From Eisenbergiella sp963559585 (lineage in GTDB: Bacteria; Bacillota; Clostridia; Lachnospirales; Lachnospiraceae), in assembly GCA_963559585.1 (NCBI GenBank), contig CAUWLJ010000003.1, forward strand, positions 32,228 through 96,227: a stretch of 64,000 nucleotides of DNA. Direction: 5' to 3'. This document shows positions 27,632-36,251 of the stretch, piece by piece. Numbering within the stretch: the stretch's first letter is position 1; the number at the start of each line of letters is the position of its first letter. Both the position numbers and the translations under genes were made by a program. Below the pieces are notes generated by a model. It was not told the origin of the DNA and ran no database searches. It was given only the letters and a program-made list of their open reading frames with translations.

Positions 27632-27696
27632 AAGATGGTTACAAGTCTTGCGGCAGTACCGCAGAGCAGCGGGGTATTTGACTCTCGCGGAAGTCG

Positions 27697-27726
27697 CCAG
27701 GCATCCATGCAGGCATGGATGCCTGG
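27697..27726. repeat. Perfect 13-bp hairpin between convergent genes
   Basis: CCAGGCATCCATG, a 4-base loop, then CATGGATGCCTGG. There is no T-run, so it is not a standard terminator. It lies in the 128-bp gap between the response regulator and the isomerase-fold gene. Confidence 0.7.
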
Positions 27727-27759
27727 CTCGTTGCTCGCGGGAATAAACCCTATATATAT

Positions 27760-28623
27760 TTATGCCTCCCTGTAAACCCGGCGCACATACTCCGCCGCTT
27801 CCACCGCATTTTCCGGCCTGGTATCCTCCAGGGTACAGGCGATCCAGGGCTTTTTTTCCTTCAGGAAACGGAGAATCGGTCTGTAATCCATCATTCCGGT
27901 TCCCGCCGCTGTATTGATAAACTGGCCGTTCTCAATGCGGAAATCCTTGATATGCACCACCGCAATCTCCTCCGCCAGCAGCTCCATTGCCTCTCCGATA
28001 ATGTGATCCCGGTCCTGGTAATTTTCAATATAAAGCAGATTAACCGGGTCAAAAATGATCTGAAGGTTGGGAGAGGCGATCTCATCCAGCATCCGGCGCG
28101 CCAGCCCGGGCGTATGCACAATGTGGGTGGACACAGGCTCTATTCCCACGATCACGCCCATCTGTTCCGCATAGCGCACCACGGGCTTTAAGCCATACAG
28201 AAAGCTGCGGAAGGCTTCCTCCGTGTGGCTTGCAGGAACAAAACGGTATTCCGTATTAGGCGCTCCCGTCTCCGTTCCCACCACTCCGCATCCGGCCAGA
28301 GCGGCCAGACGGATATGGGCCATATAACGCTTCTGGATAGCAGCCAGCTGTTCCGGATCCGGATTGGCCAGGTTCAGATAGCAGCCCAGAACCGCCAGTT
28401 CAATACCGTGCGCCGCAAATACACGCTTCAGCATGTTCGCATACCCAGGCGTCAGCGCCATATCGGCGCTTTCCGTTTCTCCCAAAACCCTGGGCAGCGC
28501 CACATGGGCACAGGTAAATCCCTGCTTCTCAATATAAGCCAGCCGTTCCTCAAGCCCCATCGGCGGCGTATCATGCAGTCTCATTCCCAGATCCAGTCTG
28601 TTCATTTCCCATTTTTGTCCCAT
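27760..28623 (-). CDS. Sugar phosphate isomerase/epimerase family (TIM barrel)
   Basis: 287 residues from the ATG at 28623, where GGAGGGAAAA gives a ribosome site; ATGs a few codons either side are possible. It has the xylose-isomerase-like/AP-endonuclease-2 barrel: G-V-V-G-T-E-T-G, V-G-I-E-P-V-S-T-H, I-I-F-D-P-V-N-L-L and V-V-H-I-K-D-F-R supply the expected Glu/Asp/His metal ligands. Members isomerise or epimerise free sugars, inositols or keto acids; the substrate is not evident. It is convergent with the response regulator and is transcribed alone. Confidence 0.83.
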   Translation of the reverse strand: MGQKWEMNRLDLGMRLHDTPPMGLEERLAYIEKQGFTCAHVALPRVLGETESADMALTPGYANMLKRVFAAHGIELAVLGCYLNLANPDPEQLAAIQKRYMAHIRLAALAGCGVVGTETGAPNTEYRFVPASHTEEAFRSFLYGLKPVVRYAEQMGVIVGIEPVSTHIVHTPGLARRMLDEIASPNLQIIFDPVNLLYIENYQDRDHIIGEAMELLAEEIAVVHIKDFRIENGQFINTAAGTGMMDYRPILRFLKEKKPWIACTLEDTRPENAVEAAEYVRRVYREA

Positions 28624-28816
28624 TTTTCCCTCCATGCAGACGGCGCGCCATAAAGGCAGACCCATTCCGGCAGTAAACGGCGCGTCCGCCAGTCCTTTGT
28701 ATACTGATACAGCTTTGTTTCATTACTGCCCATCGGAGCCGACAGACAGCAGCTTTGTCTCCACTATACGTCATTCCATATGCCGTATCAACATTTTTTT
28801 GCTTTACCGGCCGCTT

Positions 28817-28919
28817 GCGCTGTTCACTGGCAGGCCAGCAAACAGCGGCATTCGCGGTATCGAAGGTTCTGCCGCACAAAAAGAGGCCCGCTCACCCCTG
28901 AATCACGTTCTTACGCCTC
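28817..28919 (-). repeat. Truncated, reversed copy of the miniature element overlapping the MerR stop codon
   Basis: It begins with the right-end palindrome CTGTTCACTGGCAGGCCAG and continues through GAGGCCCGCTCAC and CTGAATCACGTTCTTACGCCTC in the same order as copy C. It stops where the left half of the element should begin. Its last bases form the final codons and stop of the MerR gene. Confidence 0.8.
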
Positions 28920-29915
28920 CTTCTTCTTCCACCCTCCAAAAATCCAGCCTTTCCCTGTACGTTCCTGTTTCACAGCGCTGTCCCCTCCTTCCGGCTTCTT
29001 CGGCTTCTGCTGTTTTATAGATACCCCGCCGCTCTGCGCCTCCTTCTGCGGAAAAAGCGTTTCCGGCGTTTTCTTCTGTAAGGCATTTTCTGTCTGAGCA
29101 GCTTTTTCTTTCTGAGCAAGCCCCTTTTCCAAAGCCTTCTCTTTCTCCCTTCCCCGCCTGCCCTTCTGGGGCCTGCGGCCGCTGTAGGCGCGCAGAAGCT
29201 CATCCAGTCTGCGGTAATGCTCTTCGTCCCGTTCTATGCGCTCCTGCTCCCGTCTGCTGTTTTCCTCCTCCTGAACCCGGAACTGGTAATCCATCTCCTT
29301 CATGATGGTTTCCTTCAGTTCGCCGACCAGCTCCGCATTGTTTTCCCGCACAGCCTGAGAAATCATACTGTGAAGCAGCATCTGGAGCCTGAGTCCCTTA
29401 TCATCCTGCTCCAGCCCGGTTTCTGAATGCTCCTGGCCGGACGGCATATGGGGCAGCTCTTCGACCGGACGCATCATTTCTTTGCAGGAATGGATTTCGC
29501 TTCCGCCGGCCGTCTGCGGGGTATTTCTTCCCGCCGCAAACGTATCCTTTTCCCGGAGGGGGACGAGCACCTGCAGCCGGCTGTCGGTGAGTACGGTTCG
29601 GATGGCCTTCAGCTGGAGTCCCTGTTCCTTCAGCTTCTTTATCTCCCGAAACTGCTCCACATCCTCCCCGGTATAATATCGGTGGCCCAGCTCATTTCTG
29701 CGGATGGGAAGCTTCAGCTCCTCCTCCCAGTAGCGCAGCACATGACTTTCCACACCGACCAGGCGGGCGGTCTCCGAAATCAGATAGTTCTGCGGCTCCC
29801 CATTCTCTGCCGCCTGCACGGTTTCCGTTTTTACCCTGTTTTCCGATGCTTCCCGTCCATCCTCCTTCCGGTTCTCCACTCTGAATTTTTCCGTTTTCAC
29901 ACCTTCGCTTTTCAT
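28911..29915 (-). CDS. MerR-family regulator with long charged C-terminus
   Basis: 334 residues from the ATG at 29915 (AGAGGGA upstream). After a 45-residue charged leader comes a MerR winged HTH (Y-L-I-S-E-T-A-R-L-V-G-V-E-S-H-V-L-R-Y-W-E-E-E, then R-R-N-E-L-G-H-R-Y-Y), about 45-115. The rest is Lys/Glu/Arg-rich and probably coiled, with no recognisable ligand domain; MerR proteins are usually shorter. The final codons (E-A-stop) come from a remnant of the miniature element, so the C-terminus has been reset by that insertion. Targets are unknown. Confidence 0.85.
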   Translation of the reverse strand: MKSEGVKTEKFRVENRKEDGREASENRVKTETVQAAENGEPQNYLISETARLVGVESHVLRYWEEELKLPIRRNELGHRYYTGEDVEQFREIKKLKEQGLQLKAIRTVLTDSRLQVLVPLREKDTFAAGRNTPQTAGGSEIHSCKEMMRPVEELPHMPSGQEHSETGLEQDDKGLRLQMLLHSMISQAVRENNAELVGELKETIMKEMDYQFRVQEEENSRREQERIERDEEHYRRLDELLRAYSGRRPQKGRRGREKEKALEKGLAQKEKAAQTENALQKKTPETLFPQKEAQSGGVSIKQQKPKKPEGGDSAVKQERTGKGWIFGGWKKKEA

Positions 29916-30045
29916 ATTCCCTCTTTTCCGCAGCCACAGGCCGCTTTTTATAAAAATGTGCAGCAGCCCGTCCCCGAAAAACATCAGGGGCAGACCGCAA
30001 TGCCTTTCTACCTTCTCCCCTCCAAGGAAGAATGATCTGTTTCAT

Positions 30046-30186
30046 AAAAAAGTGTGCGTCTTGACGCACACCCGCGCCGAGCGCGATTGCCGTCAGGCAA
30101 TATCTGCCTCCCGCGCGAGTGCGCATCCACAGCGGAGCGTCCTTTTTTATACAATAGGAAAGGAACTTTCCTATTGTATAAAAAAA
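30046..30186 (-). repeat. Terminator-linked repeat, copy 1 (about 141 bp, after dnaB)
   Basis: On the minus strand it starts at the T-run of the dnaB terminator. It contains a 20-bp perfect hairpin (ATACAATAGGAAAG paired with CTTTCCTATTGTAT plus T/A extensions), a middle part with ATTGCC/GGCAAT, and ends in GTGTGCGT-CAAG-ACGCACAC-TTTTTT, itself a good terminator. Copy 2 at 57195 differs at only a few bases. There is no coding capacity. Confidence 0.85.
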
Positions 30187-30220
30187 GAGAACCCGCCGTC
30201 TTCGGCACTGAGTTCTCTTT
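30181..30220 (-). terminator. dnaB terminator
   Basis: AAAGAGAAC...GTTCTCTTT stem on the minus strand, followed by further T. It lies 65 bp after the dnaB stop and abuts the repeat element. Confidence 0.75.
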
Positions 30221-30284
30221 CGTAAATAACCGTATGAAAATCTGTTCCTGTTTACCGGCCTGTCGGAGAGCAGGAACAAAAATC

Positions 30285-31625
30285 TTATCTCTGCAGGTTT
30301 GCAAACTTGGTGAATTCCGGCAGCCACACCAGGTCGATGGTTCCGATGGGGCCGTTTCTCTGCTTGGCAATGTTGATCTCCGCAATCCCTTTTTTCTCTG
30401 TGTCAGGATTGTAATAATCGTCGCGGTAAATGAACATTACCACGTCAGCGTCCTGCTCGATGGCGCCGGACTCGCGCAGGTCGGAAAGCATAGGCCTGTG
30501 GTCCGGCCTCTGCTCCACGGCGCGGGAGAGCTGGGAAAGGGCAAGCACCGGCACCTGCAGCTCCCTGGCAAGGGCTTTCAGAGAACGGGAAATGTCTGAG
30601 ATTTCCTGCTGTCTGGATTCGGAGCCGCGCCCGCTTCCCGACATGAGCTGAAGGTAGTCGATGATGATCATTTTCAGATCCATTTCCAGCTTGAATTTGC
30701 GGCATTTGGAGCGCATCTCCGCGATGCTGATACCCGGTGTGTCGTCGATGATCAGCTTGGACTGGCCGATCATCCCGGCACTTTCGATCAGCTTTTCCCA
30801 CTCCATATCGGACAGGTTACCCGTCCTCAGGTGCTGGGAATCCACCTTGGATTCCATGGCAAAAAGACGGTTCACAAGCTGCTCCTTGCTCATCTCCAGA
30901 CTGAAAATTGCCACGCATTCCCCGGAATGAAAAGCCACATACTGGGCAATGTTCAGCACGAATGCAGTCTTTCCCATGGAGGGGCGGGCGGCGATCAGCA
31001 CCAGATCCGAGGGCTGCATGCCCGCCGTCCTGTAGTCCAGGTCAATGAACCCGGTGGCGATCCCCGTAACGCTTCCGTCGCTGTGGGAGGCCTTCTCGAT
31101 CTTGTCCATGGCGTTCATCACCACCTCGCGGATGGGGACGAAATCTCCGGTATTGCGGCGCTGTACCAGGTCGAACACCTTCTTCTCCGTCTCCTCCAGG
31201 ATCACCTCCATGCTGTCCTTTCCTGCGTAACAGTTGTTGGCAATCTCCTCCATAAGCCGGATCAGACGGCGCAGCGTGGCCTTTTCCGCCACAATATTGG
31301 CATAATATTTGATATTGGCGGAGGTGGGGACTGCCGTGATCAGATCCCGGATGAATTCCAGGCTGCTGACCTCAGGAGGCACGTCCTTCTCCTTCAGACG
31401 GTTCTGCAGGGTAACCAGATCCACCGGCTGTCCTGCGTCGTTCAGCTCCACCATGGCATCGAACAGTACGCCGTAGGATTTATTATAAAAATCTTCTCCG
31501 CAGATCGCCTCGGAGGCCACTACAATCGCTTCCCGGTCCATGATCATGGAACCGATCACCGACTGCTCCGCTTCCATACTGTGGGGCAAAACCCTTTTTA
31601 ATACAGCCTCGTCCATTGATGCCAT
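30285..31625 (-). CDS. dnaB: Replicative DNA helicase DnaB
   Basis: 446 residues, normal for DnaB. The N-terminal domain (P-H-S-M-E-A-E-Q-S-V-I-G-S-M) binds primase. The RecA-like motor carries Walker A (AARPSMGKTAFVLN), Walker B-type (M-I-I-I-D-Y-L-Q-L-M), and the S-Q-L-S-R-A-V-E-Q-R motif. It unwinds DNA ahead of the replication fork. The start at 31625 is a choice among close ATGs (31667, 31616) and only has a weak GGATGAG. Last gene of the gdpP-rplI-dnaB operon, 58 bp after rplI, and followed by a terminator. Confidence 0.95.
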   Translation of the reverse strand: MASMDEAVLKRVLPHSMEAEQSVIGSMIMDREAIVVASEAICGEDFYNKSYGVLFDAMVELNDAGQPVDLVTLQNRLKEKDVPPEVSSLEFIRDLITAVPTSANIKYYANIVAEKATLRRLIRLMEEIANNCYAGKDSMEVILEETEKKVFDLVQRRNTGDFVPIREVVMNAMDKIEKASHSDGSVTGIATGFIDLDYRTAGMQPSDLVLIAARPSMGKTAFVLNIAQYVAFHSGECVAIFSLEMSKEQLVNRLFAMESKVDSQHLRTGNLSDMEWEKLIESAGMIGQSKLIIDDTPGISIAEMRSKCRKFKLEMDLKMIIIDYLQLMSGSGRGSESRQQEISDISRSLKALARELQVPVLALSQLSRAVEQRPDHRPMLSDLRESGAIEQDADVVMFIYRDDYYNPDTEKKGIAEINIAKQRNGPIGTIDLVWLPEFTKFANLQR

Positions 31626-31683
31626 TTTCTCATCCTTTGCCTTATTCCAGCTGCTGTCCGCCGGCATACTGGGGAATCATAAC

Positions 31684-32127
31684 TTATTCTACCACTTTTA
31701 CCTTCAGCGTCCCCGTCACCTGCTGATGCAGCCTTACGGGTACATCATAGCTTCCGAAAGCTTTAAGAGCGTCGGGAAGCTGAATCTTCTTTTTGTCGAT
31801 CTCCACACCGCACTGCTCCTTAAATGCGGTTGCGATCTCTTTGGAGGAAACGGAGCCGAACAGCTTACCGCCCTCTCCGGCTTTCATCTGAATCACCACC
31901 TGTTTGCTCTCCAGGTCTTTGGCAAAGGCCTGGGCCGCCTCCAGCAGCTCCTTTGCCTTCTTCGCCTCGTTGGCGTTCTGCAGCTTCAGGTCGTTCAGGT
32001 TCTTTCCGTTTGCCTCCACGCCCAGCTTCTTGGGCAGGATAAAATTCCTGGCATAGCCGTCGTTCACATTCACAATCTCGCCTTTTTTCCCAAGGCTTTT
32101 CACATCCTCCATTAAAATAATTTTCAT
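31684..32127 (-). CDS. rplI: 50S ribosomal protein L9
   Basis: 147 residues, the usual L9 length, starting MKIILMEDVKSLGKKGEIV with the conserved G-Y-A-R-N-F-I-L-P loop. It shares 4 bp (ATGA) with the end of gdpP, a coupling seen in many Firmicutes. Confidence 0.97.
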   Translation of the reverse strand: MKIILMEDVKSLGKKGEIVNVNDGYARNFILPKKLGVEANGKNLNDLKLQNANEAKKAKELLEAAQAFAKDLESKQVVIQMKAGEGGKLFGSVSSKEIATAFKEQCGVEIDKKKIQLPDALKAFGSYDVPVRLHQQVTGTLKVKVVE

Positions 32128-34181
32128 GATTTCAATTCACCTTCCTCTATCATTTTATCTATGGTTCCCTTGATCTGGCCGATCACGGTCGGAACGTCCG
32201 ATCCGCTGATCTGGCAGCCCGCCACATTCATATGGCCGCCGCCGCCCATCCGTTCCATGATTACCTGCACATTGGCCTCGTCGATGGAACGGGCGCTGAT
32301 GAAAATACGCCCCTGGTACTCGGTCAGGACAAAGCTGGCCTTGATCCCCTTAATATTCAGGAGCTCATTGGCCGCCTGCGCGCCCACGATGGTGGGACTC
32401 TGGATCCCCTCCGCCGTACAGGTAGTGATGGAATAATAATTCCGGTAGATCTCCGCCTGACGCACCGCATCCGCCTTGGCCATGTACTCTGCCGCATCCT
32501 CCCGAAACAGCTTTCTCACCCTGGTTACATCTGCGCCGTTCCGCCGCAGGAATGCAGCCGCCTCAAAGGTACGCACTCCCGTTTTGGTCAGGAAATTGTT
32601 GGTGTCGATCATCATTCCGGCGTACATGGTATCCGCTTCCTCGCTCCTGATCTTCACCCCGTCATTGATGTACTGCAGGATCTCGGAAACCAGCTCACAG
32701 GTGGAGGAGGCATAAGCCTCCACGTAGGAAAGCGTAGCGTTTTCAATGGTTTCCGTCCCCTGCCTGTGGTGATCCAGAACCACAATGGTCTTACAGATCC
32801 GCAGCAGCTCCGGACACTCCGTGATGCTGGGCTTGTTCACATCCACCACGATCAGAAGGGTGTTTCCCGCAGCCGTCTCAATAGCCTGCTGGCTCTTTAA
32901 AAACATATCAGGCTCATACTCAGGGTTGTTCTGAAACAGACTGAGCATGGGCTGTACCGAGGTGGTAATCTCGTTGATCACGATCTGGGCCCTGCGGTTT
33001 AAGGACTTCACGATCCGGTAGATCCCGATGGCGGCGCCGAAGCTGTCCACATCAGCCATGCTGTGCCCCATGATCAGCACCCTGTCCCTGCCTGTGATGA
33101 TCTCATGCAGGGCGTGAGCCTTCACGCGGGCCTTCACGCGGGTATTTTTCTCTACCTGCTGGCTCTTGCCGCCGTAATAGCTGATCTGCTCCGGCGTCTT
33201 TACCACGGCCTGATCGCCGCCCCTGCCCAGGGCCAGATCGATGGCCGTCCTGGCAAACTCGTAGTTCTGGGAATAGGTCAGCCCGTCCAGCCCCACGCCC
33301 ACGCTGATGGTAACGGCCATCTCGTTTCCGATGTTCACCGTTTTCACATCTTCCAGAATCTCGAAACGCTTTTCGCTCATCTGGGCCACCGTCTTTTTCC
33401 TCATGATGACCAGATACTTGTCCTTTTCCATTCTGCGGCAGATCCCGTCAAAGCTGGAAACGTACTTGTTCACTTTCCTCTCAATCAGGGCCGTCAGCAG
33501 GGAACGCCTTACCTCCTCCACGCTGGCCAGAGCCTCGTCGTAGTTGTCCAGATAGATCAGCCCCACCGCGAGAGACTGATCGTCGTTCTCCTTCAGGGCA
33601 ATCTTCAGCGCCGTCTCATCAAACAGATACATGGCATACAGGCAGCCCCTGTATTCCTCCTCGCCGATGATGCTGCTGTCCTCCACCGTCTCCCTCAGGG
33701 AAATACGGGTAAACCTGGCCACATACTCACTGTCGTCAAAGGAGAGCTCGAATTCTGCCGTACCCTCCTCCTGGCCCGGCAGCCTGTCCCTGGTCACCGA
33801 TGAAAAAAAGGAGGTGACGGATCTGTGCATAGCCTTCTCGTTGTGGATCGCCCTGGCAAACGCCTCATTGTACCAGATGATCTTGGCGTCCTCATCCAGA
33901 AGGGCATAGGGCACCGCCAGCTTCCGCAGAAGCTCCTTCTGTATCTGCCCGTACTGAGTGGCAAAGCTCACCATTTCATTGATGATGATGGGCCTGTTGT
34001 ACAGCATCAGATAGACGGTCATGCCGAAATACAGGATCAGAAAACAGGTCAGCAGGAAACCGGCACGCCCGTCCAGGAGGTAGATCCCCAGATCCACCAG
34101 AGTAAGCAGAAGGCCCAGATAGAGGGAAACCTGCATGTAGATTTTCATTCTGCCTTTCAGTTTGACTCTTTTTTTCTTCAT
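32124..34181 (-). CDS. gdpP: Cyclic-di-AMP phosphodiesterase GdpP
   Basis: 685 residues. Two N-terminal membrane helices (M-Q-V-S-L-Y-L-G-L-L-L-T-L and F-L-L-T-C-F-L-I-L-Y-F-G) come first. A PAS-like region and a degenerate GGDEF domain follow. The DHH phosphoesterase reads G-H-S-M-A-D-V-D-S-F-G-A, V-V-L-D-H-H-R-Q-G, with DHHA1 G-G-G-G-H-M-N-V-A-G. It hydrolyses c-di-AMP and thus sets wall and osmotic homeostasis. The start at 34181 matches the usual MKKKRVKLKGR beginning, though its ribosome site is poor; an ATG 11 codons later is an alternative. Tandem 78-bp repeats lie upstream. Confidence 0.95.
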   Translation of the reverse strand: MKKKRVKLKGRMKIYMQVSLYLGLLLTLVDLGIYLLDGRAGFLLTCFLILYFGMTVYLMLYNRPIIINEMVSFATQYGQIQKELLRKLAVPYALLDEDAKIIWYNEAFARAIHNEKAMHRSVTSFFSSVTRDRLPGQEEGTAEFELSFDDSEYVARFTRISLRETVEDSSIIGEEEYRGCLYAMYLFDETALKIALKENDDQSLAVGLIYLDNYDEALASVEEVRRSLLTALIERKVNKYVSSFDGICRRMEKDKYLVIMRKKTVAQMSEKRFEILEDVKTVNIGNEMAVTISVGVGLDGLTYSQNYEFARTAIDLALGRGGDQAVVKTPEQISYYGGKSQQVEKNTRVKARVKAHALHEIITGRDRVLIMGHSMADVDSFGAAIGIYRIVKSLNRRAQIVINEITTSVQPMLSLFQNNPEYEPDMFLKSQQAIETAAGNTLLIVVDVNKPSITECPELLRICKTIVVLDHHRQGTETIENATLSYVEAYASSTCELVSEILQYINDGVKIRSEEADTMYAGMMIDTNNFLTKTGVRTFEAAAFLRRNGADVTRVRKLFREDAAEYMAKADAVRQAEIYRNYYSITTCTAEGIQSPTIVGAQAANELLNIKGIKASFVLTEYQGRIFISARSIDEANVQVIMERMGGGGHMNVAGCQISGSDVPTVIGQIKGTIDKMIEEGELKS

Positions 34182-34242
34182 ATTTATACCGCAGCTTTCT
34201 GTGGCTGGTATCTGCCGAAAGCCCTTTTCCTTCCGTATGCCG

Positions 34243-34396
34243 GGGAACCTGCGGTTCCCAAGCGCCATTCGCCGCTCGTTCCATTGCTGGCACATTCCCC
34301 TCGCTAACGCTCATTATCTTGGGAACCTGCGGTCCCCAAGCGCCATTCGCCGCTCGTTCCATATGCGAGCATATTTCCCTCGCTAACGCTCATTAT
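34243..34396. repeat. Two tandem 78-bp repeats upstream of gdpP
   Basis: Copies start at 34243 and 34321. Both contain GGGAACCTGCGG, then CCAAGCGCCATTCGCCGCTC and TCGCTAACGCTCATTAT, with a short variable middle. Each has an internal GGGAACC/GGTTCCC-type hairpin. Confidence 0.85.
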
Positions 34397-34459
34397 ACCA
34401 TCAAACATTCGGGATTGCCATAGTTTTTGAGGTGTTGTGCGGCGGGGAGATTCGACAGG

Positions 34460-34602
34460 TTTACTGTTCACGGCAGCCTCAAATGCCTGCCGTTTGAGGC
34501 GTGAGAACATGATTCAGGAGTGAGCGGGCCTTTTTTGCACAACCAAAACTTTAAATAGGCCCGCGAATGTTACTGTTTACTGGCTTGCCAGTGAACAGTA
34601 AC
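34460..34602 (+). mobile_element. Miniature inverted-repeat element, copy B (143 bp)
   Basis: Ends TTTACTGTTCAC (one base off the family end) and GTGAACAGTAAC. The 8-bp sequence TCGACAGG flanks it on both sides (34452-34459 and 34603-34610), a perfect target duplication. The same internal blocks as copy A are present with about 10 substitutions. It lies 11 bp after the acetyltransferase stop. Confidence 0.88.
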
Positions 34603-34613
34603 TCGACAGGAAC

Positions 34614-35252
34614 TCACTCGGAAAACCCAAATTCCTCCCTCAGCATCTGCCAGTCAATCTTTCGGTCTTTATAGTAGAACTCCCGGTCACGTTCATCCAG
34701 CTTTCTGAGGACACGGCAGGGATTTCCTACAGCGATCACATCTGCGGGTATATCCCTTGTGACCACGCTGCCTGCGCCGATCACAGAGTTGTCTCCGATG
34801 GTTACGCCGGGCACTACGATCACGCCGGCGCCCAGCCAGCAGTTGCGGCCGATGCGCACGGGAAGGTTGTACTGGTACGCTTTCTCACGAAGCTGGGGAA
34901 GAAGGGGATGATTGGCCGCAGCCAGCACCACATTGGGGCCCAGCATGGTATAATCGCCCACATAGATATGGGTGTCATCCACGCAGGTCAGGCCAAAGTT
35001 TGCGTACACATATTTGCCGAAATGCACATGCCTCCCTCCCCAGTTGGAATGGAAGGGCGGTTCGATGTAGCAGCCCTCCCCCACTGAAGCCAGCATCTTC
35101 TTCATCAGCTCCTCCCGCTTCTCCCCTTCGCTGGGACGGAGGGCGTTGAAATCATACATCAGCTCCTGGCATTTTACCTGCTCCTCCACCATTTCCTTGT
35201 CTCCCGAAAAATAGATCTGCCCTCCGTGGAGCTGCTCTTCCCACCTGGTCAT
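34614..35252 (-). CDS. Maltose/galactoside-type O-acetyltransferase (hexapeptide repeat)
   Basis: 212 residues from the ATG at 35252 after AAAAGGAGGAGTCT. An N-terminal Mac domain is followed by a left-handed beta-helix with repeated hexapeptides (I-G-R-N-C-W-L-G-A-G-V-I-V-V-P-G-V-T-I-G-D-N-S-V-I-G-A-G). The catalytic His lies in AAANHPLLP. It transfers acetyl from acetyl-CoA to a sugar hydroxyl. It sits downstream of rpsR behind a terminator and is probably transcribed separately. The physiological acceptor cannot be told. Confidence 0.9.
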   Translation of the reverse strand: MTRWEEQLHGGQIYFSGDKEMVEEQVKCQELMYDFNALRPSEGEKREELMKKMLASVGEGCYIEPPFHSNWGGRHVHFGKYVYANFGLTCVDDTHIYVGDYTMLGPNVVLAAANHPLLPQLREKAYQYNLPVRIGRNCWLGAGVIVVPGVTIGDNSVIGAGSVVTRDIPADVIAVGNPCRVLRKLDERDREFYYKDRKIDWQMLREEFGFSE

Positions 35253-35271
35253 AGACTCCTCCTTTTCGTTC

Positions 35272-35291
35272 CTGTTCACAGCAGCCTCAAA
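35272..35291 (+). repeat. 20-bp left-end fragment of the miniature element
   Basis: Identical to bases 5-24 of copy A (CTGTTCACAGCAGCCTCAAA). It sits just upstream of the acetyltransferase ribosome site. Confidence 0.6.
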
Positions 35292-35328
35292 GCTGTCTTT
35301 CCTGCCTCCGTAGCAGTTTCCCGTTGTC

Positions 35329-35358
35329 AAAAGAGCCGGGCGCATCCGCACCCGGCTC
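35329..35358 (-). terminator. Terminator of the rpsF-ssb-rpsR operon
   Basis: On the minus strand GAGCCGGG, a 10-base loop, CCCGGCTC, then TTTT. It is 46 bp after the rpsR stop. Confidence 0.85.
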
Positions 35359-35403
35359 CTGTCATCACATGTAAAGAGAAGGCGCAAAGGCCGCTTCCCT
35401 TAT

Positions 35404-35667
35404 TTATTCTGCCACGTAAGGCATAAGAGCCAGATGACGCGCACGCTTGATGGCAACGGTCAGCGCTCTCTGATGCTTTGCGCAGTTTCCGGTGATCCTT
35501 CTGGGAAGGATCTTACCTCTCTCGGAAACGTATCTCTTTAACTTGTTTACATCCTTGTAATCAATTACGTTATCTTTTCCGCAGAATACGCAGACTTTCT
35601 TTCTTCTGCGCACGCCGCCTCTTCTCTTCATCGGAGAATCAGATCTCTCTGCCTTATTATAAGCCAT
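35404..35667 (-). CDS. rpsR: 30S ribosomal protein S18
   Basis: 87 residues with the S18 core I-D-Y-K-D-V-N-K-L-K-R-Y-V and K-I-L-P-R-R-I-T-G. The N-terminal V-C-V-F-C-G-K pair of cysteines marks the zinc-type form. AGGAGG precedes the ATG. Last gene of the rpsF-ssb-rpsR operon. Confidence 0.97.
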   Translation of the reverse strand: MAYNKAERSDSPMKRRGGVRRRKKVCVFCGKDNVIDYKDVNKLKRYVSERGKILPRRITGNCAKHQRALTVAIKRARHLALMPYVAE

Positions 35668-35702
35668 AGTTTGCCTCCTATCTGAATGATATCTGAATTC
35701 AC

Positions 35703-36188
35703 TTAGTTGAACGGCAGCTCCTCGTCAATCCCATCCGGGATGTTCATGAAGCCGTCGCCCGGTGCACTGGGTTCAGGCCTGGATACCGGAGCGGAATAGC
35801 CTCCGCCGAATCCACCTCCAAACCCGCCTGCGGAATAACCCCCGTCGTTATTCCCTGCAGCGTTCTTGCTCTCAGCAAATTCCTGATCTTCTACAACAAC
35901 ATCTGTGGTGTATACCTTCACACCGTCCTTGTTGACATAGCTTCCTGTCTGGATCCTTCCGGTGGCAACGATCTTGGTTCCCTTGCGCAGATACCGCTCT
36001 GCAAACTCGGCGCTCTTTCCGAAAGCCACACAGCCGATGAAGTCTGCGGTTGCTCCGTCCCCGTTATTGCGGTTGAAGCGTCTGTCCACTGCAAGAGTAT
36101 ATCTGGCGATCGCTGTCGCCCCTTCTCCCTGGGAATATCTCACTTCGGGATCTCTGGTAAGGCGTCCCATAAGAATTACTTTATTCAT
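35703..36188 (-). CDS. ssb: Single-stranded DNA-binding protein
   Basis: 161 residues. The OB fold begins MNKVILMGRLTRDPEVRYSQ and spans about 1-110; a Gly-rich tail follows (G-G-F-G-G-G-F-G-G-G). The acidic tip reads D-E-E-L-P-F-N, with one Asn after the Phe that normally ends SSB and contacts partner proteins. ACAGGAGGTTAT precedes the start. It lies between rpsF and rpsR as in most Firmicutes. Confidence 0.96.
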   Translation of the reverse strand: MNKVILMGRLTRDPEVRYSQGEGATAIARYTLAVDRRFNRNNGDGATADFIGCVAFGKSAEFAERYLRKGTKIVATGRIQTGSYVNKDGVKVYTTDVVVEDQEFAESKNAAGNNDGGYSAGGFGGGFGGGYSAPVSRPEPSAPGDGFMNIPDGIDEELPFN

Positions 36189-36251
36189 ATAACCTCCTGT
36201 ACTGCGAACACATTCTCAGTACAATTCACAGAAAGCATATAAACCGTCTGA

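Noticed and set aside
30052..30180. Repeats at 30046 and 57195 considered as CRISPR or attachment sites
   Set aside because: There are only two distant copies with internal hairpins and no spacers or integrase; their link to terminators explains them better.
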